DNA of 64,000 bases from NCBI GenBank assembly GCA_039602395.1, contig JBCNJP010000003.1, forward strand, positions 63,540,278 through 63,604,277, read 5' to 3'. This document shows positions 61,206 through 64,000 of the stretch, piece by piece (within the stretch, counting starts at the first letter, position 1; every line of letters starts with the position of its first letter). Both the position numbers and the translations under genes were made by a program. A model generated the notes under the pieces. It searched no databases. It saw only the letters and a program-made list of their open reading frames with translations, and was not told where the DNA came from. This DNA comes from Deinandra increscens subsp. villosa. Taxonomy: Eukaryota > Streptophyta > Magnoliopsida > Asterales > Asteraceae.

Positions 61206-61368
61206 GTCTGCATATATACCATATATATATATATATATATACATATATAAGTACAAGTAACACATAGTCAAATAGTCACATACCAGTGTGTGTGTGTTCG
61301 AGTGTATGACTAAGGTGTGTCTAAGGCTATAGTCGGTCTACTAATGCAAACCTAGTTCACTATAACCA
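61206..61368 (-). other. Leader of Gypsy-2 with TA microsatellite
   Basis: Short leader with (TA)n at about 61219-61248 and TGTGTG. Nothing else seen. Confidence 0.7.
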
Positions 61369-61370
61369 AT

Positions 61371-61386
61371 GGCTCTGATACCAATC
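61371..61386 (-). promoter_or_regulatory. Primer binding site of Gypsy-2
   Basis: Minus-strand TTGGTATCAGAGCC next to the 5' LTR, same as in Gypsy-1. Confidence 0.9.
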
Positions 61387-62576
61387 TGTCACACCCCCAA
61401 AAATCCCACGCGCGACGACGCGCCGCAGGGAGCGTGACAAACCAGGATCGAACACATTAGCCATACGAACAGTCTATATGCAATGTAAAAGTAAAACCAA
61501 AGTAAATGCGTTTTTAAATGCAGAAGCGTAAATGACAAAAGTTGTAATAATTGTTCAAGCGCCAAAACATGCGCAAACCAAAAGTTAATGAGTTTGAAAA
61601 ATAAATAAGTCTATGATGCATGTATAGCAATAATAATCCTTATGTGGTGCATCCTAGCTCGTGGCAGACAATCCAGTTTAGCGACCTGAGATATAACATG
61701 CTAAAGTGTCAACACAAAGGTTGGTGAGTTAACAGGTTTAATCAGTTCATCAGTTTAACAGTTCAGTAAAATCCAGATAATATATTAATAGCTAGCTAGG
61801 CTATTTTCAAGAACTCAGTGCACGTTTGACTAGTTAAACTAGCTATCCAGTTACTGAAGCTCGACAAGTTCAATTGTGCCTCGTTAAGACTAAGAAGTTT
61901 ATAACACCCGTTCGATATCCAATCGTGCCAGAGCGACTGACTCGGGTGGGGCTGTCAAACCCAGTAGATCTACTAGATAAGTTCCCGCTGATGTCACATT
62001 GACAGTAACTATAAAGTGAGGACTTTTCAATAAGTGTGCCACTATCATTCAGGTGATATAATTATCTAACAGTTCAAGTGTTTGCATGTTAATCTCCTCC
62101 AACAGGATTAAAATAGGTAAAATGGGGCCGTGAAACTCACCTTAGGTTGCACAGCAAAGTTTTCTAGATAAACAGTTAAGCAGGTAGCAAGAACGAGTCT
62201 TGTGCAAACAATCAATCACCTAACGAGCATAAATGTATAAGTGTGTGTTCTATAAACTAATATATCTAACGTAGACGACAAAACGAGTGATCATGGAATT
62301 TAAAACAAGTCGAGGATGGCACGTGTGCCAAATCCAAGCGATTATCGAAATTACGCGAGGAAACACAATATATATCAATATTGTATATTTTCTAAGTTTA
62401 AATATTCTAAAATAAATATATATATATAATATATTTATTTACTAAACGTTTAAGAAATGTTAATAACGGATTTGCTAGGACAATATATATATTTATATAT
62501 GTTAAAAGTTATCATAAAATGTTCGGTTATTTCAATAGAATCCAACGACATAGGTTTATGCGTTACTACACTCTAG

Positions 62577-62611
<35 letters not shown>

Positions 62612-64000
62612 ATATATTATACCTTTTTTTTATAAATTTTATGTCAATATATATATACATATAGGTGTTGGAAATTTATTTTCTCTTAATTTAAAATAAC
62701 AAGTAAACGTATTTTACAAATTAAAATATGATATGCGAGGTTTTAATAGTTCAAATATGTTTTGACGGGTTTTACATATGACAAGGGATGACTTTGGTAC
62801 AAAATCTAGTGTTCAAAAGCTTATACGAATGCAAAAACAATAAAAACAGCAAGTACGGGGGTCCTTGGGTTCGAACCCGAGACCTCACTGTTAGGCGTGA
62901 ACAAACCACTCGGCCAGCGCTTGGTTGGTGTCAAGGATCTGATTCACAGAATTTTATGTATAGGCCGTGACTAGAATTTGGTTTACAAAATAAAACAGAA
63001 AAAGAAATCTGGAGGACGGGTTTCGAACCCCCGACCCTTCGCAACTCAACCCAACGCCCAAACCATTGTGCCAGATTAGCGTCTGGGTTATATCCAGGAA
63101 TGAAAATATATAACTTGTACATGCCTGACTTCATCTTCTTCATTATGAGCTCCGGTGGCCGGAGTTTATTCCGGTCACCGGAAAATCGCGAAAACATAAA
63201 TAAACTCAATAAAAGAATGCGAGTAACAAAGGAGATGAGTTACCTTGAGTCGAAGATGAGCAACGACGAGTTTTTGGAGCCGAAAAACGACCCGAAAGCT
63301 TAGCCGCGAACACCGAGCACAGTAACGAAACCGAATTCCGATTGCTTCTGGATGCTCGTTAGGAACTCATGATTACAGGGACGTATCAAACGATGGCTAG
63401 AGAGTGAAACATCCGGCCGTATTTTGAGTCCACCGGAAAATCTCGAAGGAAAGAAAAAAAAGAACAGGGACGAGAGGGAGAGAAATCGAGGGTCAAGAGA
63501 TGAATTGAGGGTTGTGAATGAGAGAATGGTGATGAAATAATACTGGTTTATCATTGAATTGAGCATTATTGTGATAATCGAAACTGCCGAGATGATGATG
63601 ATCGGTCTCTCTTAAAACCGATCATTGATTTGAACCTTTAACTCACGATTTAATATTAACAATAGGTTATTGACACAAACAGTCCCTCGAATCCTTACAA
63701 AGATGACACAAAGTTCGGAATAATTGCAGAATAAACCCTCCTAAGTTTTTGTAAGAAGAATGGGTTTCAATAATGACAGAAAAGGTCCTTCTTTTTATAA
63801 ACAGGTTAACGAACTAACGGAATTGACGGGAAAGGTTCTTAACGACGAATATATGAGGAACGTCGAAATATATAGATCGTGTAACGTTAATAAGAAAGTA
63901 TAAACTTAAACGACCACATAAAGTCATAGCTTATAACACTCAATTCTCCACTTAAGTTCACATAAAATCATAGGTTTTTAAATCTATAACTTCTATATAT
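61387..64000 (-). repeat. 5' LTR of Gypsy-2, cut by window edge
   Basis: Begins TGTCACACCCCC and matches 51486 onward. It has a plain TA microsatellite (about 62575-62622) where the other LTR carries two MITE-like insertions. No gene seen. Confidence 0.92.

Larger units (their letters stand above)
51486..64000 (-). mobile_element. Gypsy-2: Ty3/Gypsy chromovirus (Tekay-like), right end outside window
   Basis: Minus-strand element with 3' LTR 51486-55449, internal region 55450-61386 and 5' LTR from 61387 past the window edge. Left flank GAAAG (51481-51485) should be the duplication. Same gene order as Gypsy-1 but a different family: LTR longer than 2.6 kb, an additional upstream ORF (60480-61205), and many lesions in gag-pol. 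The left LTR is about 1.1 kb longer than the matching right part because of two small insertions in TA repeats. Confidence 0.92.

Overview
This is plant nuclear DNA made almost entirely of LTR retrotransposons stacked inside one another; I found no convincing host gene. The Copia proteins carry SIRE-type signatures (protease DSGCSRHMTG, RT YVDDII/IFGST, extra coding sequence downstream of pol). The Gypsy elements are chromodomain elements, probably Tekay/Del. Together these suggest a eudicot, plausibly Asteraceae; the family assignment is a guess.

Layout. Element A (Copia, minus) enters from the left (1-984 and 11680-12623) and is split by Gypsy-1 (985-11679, minus, TSD TGGGG). A sits in the 3' ORF of element E (Copia, minus, 12624-40028, left end outside the window). 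E's gag is split by element C (Copia, plus, 25331-38049, TSD CAAGT, identical 393-bp LTRs). E sits in the RT of element D (Copia, minus, 40029 to about 49805), whose integrase is also split by element B (gag-only Copia, plus, 40873-47327, TSD GACTG). Element F (relative of B, plus, about 49806-51485) is split by Gypsy-2 (minus, 51486 to beyond 64000), whose left LTR holds two small elements inside TA microsatellites. Order of events: D, then E; then A, B and C into these; then Gypsy-1 into A.

The non-coding parts are the most unusual. (1) A small RNA module (outer stem, UCUGC side, inner helix capped by a GNRA loop, GACCU side) occurs three times in a row in both B and E, with stems that differ in sequence but still pair; single copies occur in C and F. 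(2) C, E and D have a consensus splice donor inside gag and an acceptor 16-22 nt after the gag stop, and the phases match, so splicing would join the first part of gag to protease-pol. (3) The ORF downstream of pol in C and E starts exactly at an AG|ATG acceptor and has its own leader with a donor; E also has a TATA box. (4) Families use their own reiterated CpG-containing 8-12-mer (TTCGCT, GTNCGCT or TTTACGA types) near LTR TATA boxes, in leaders, and before the downstream ORF. (5) Both Gypsy elements have a duplicated hairpin-plus-polypurine tract and a 121-nt first gag exon ending at a donor.

C looks youngest and most complete: gag, extended gag ORF, pol and an 867-aa downstream ORF, with one frame offset inside gag. 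The other elements carry nonsense and frameshift lesions. All comparisons were made by eye.
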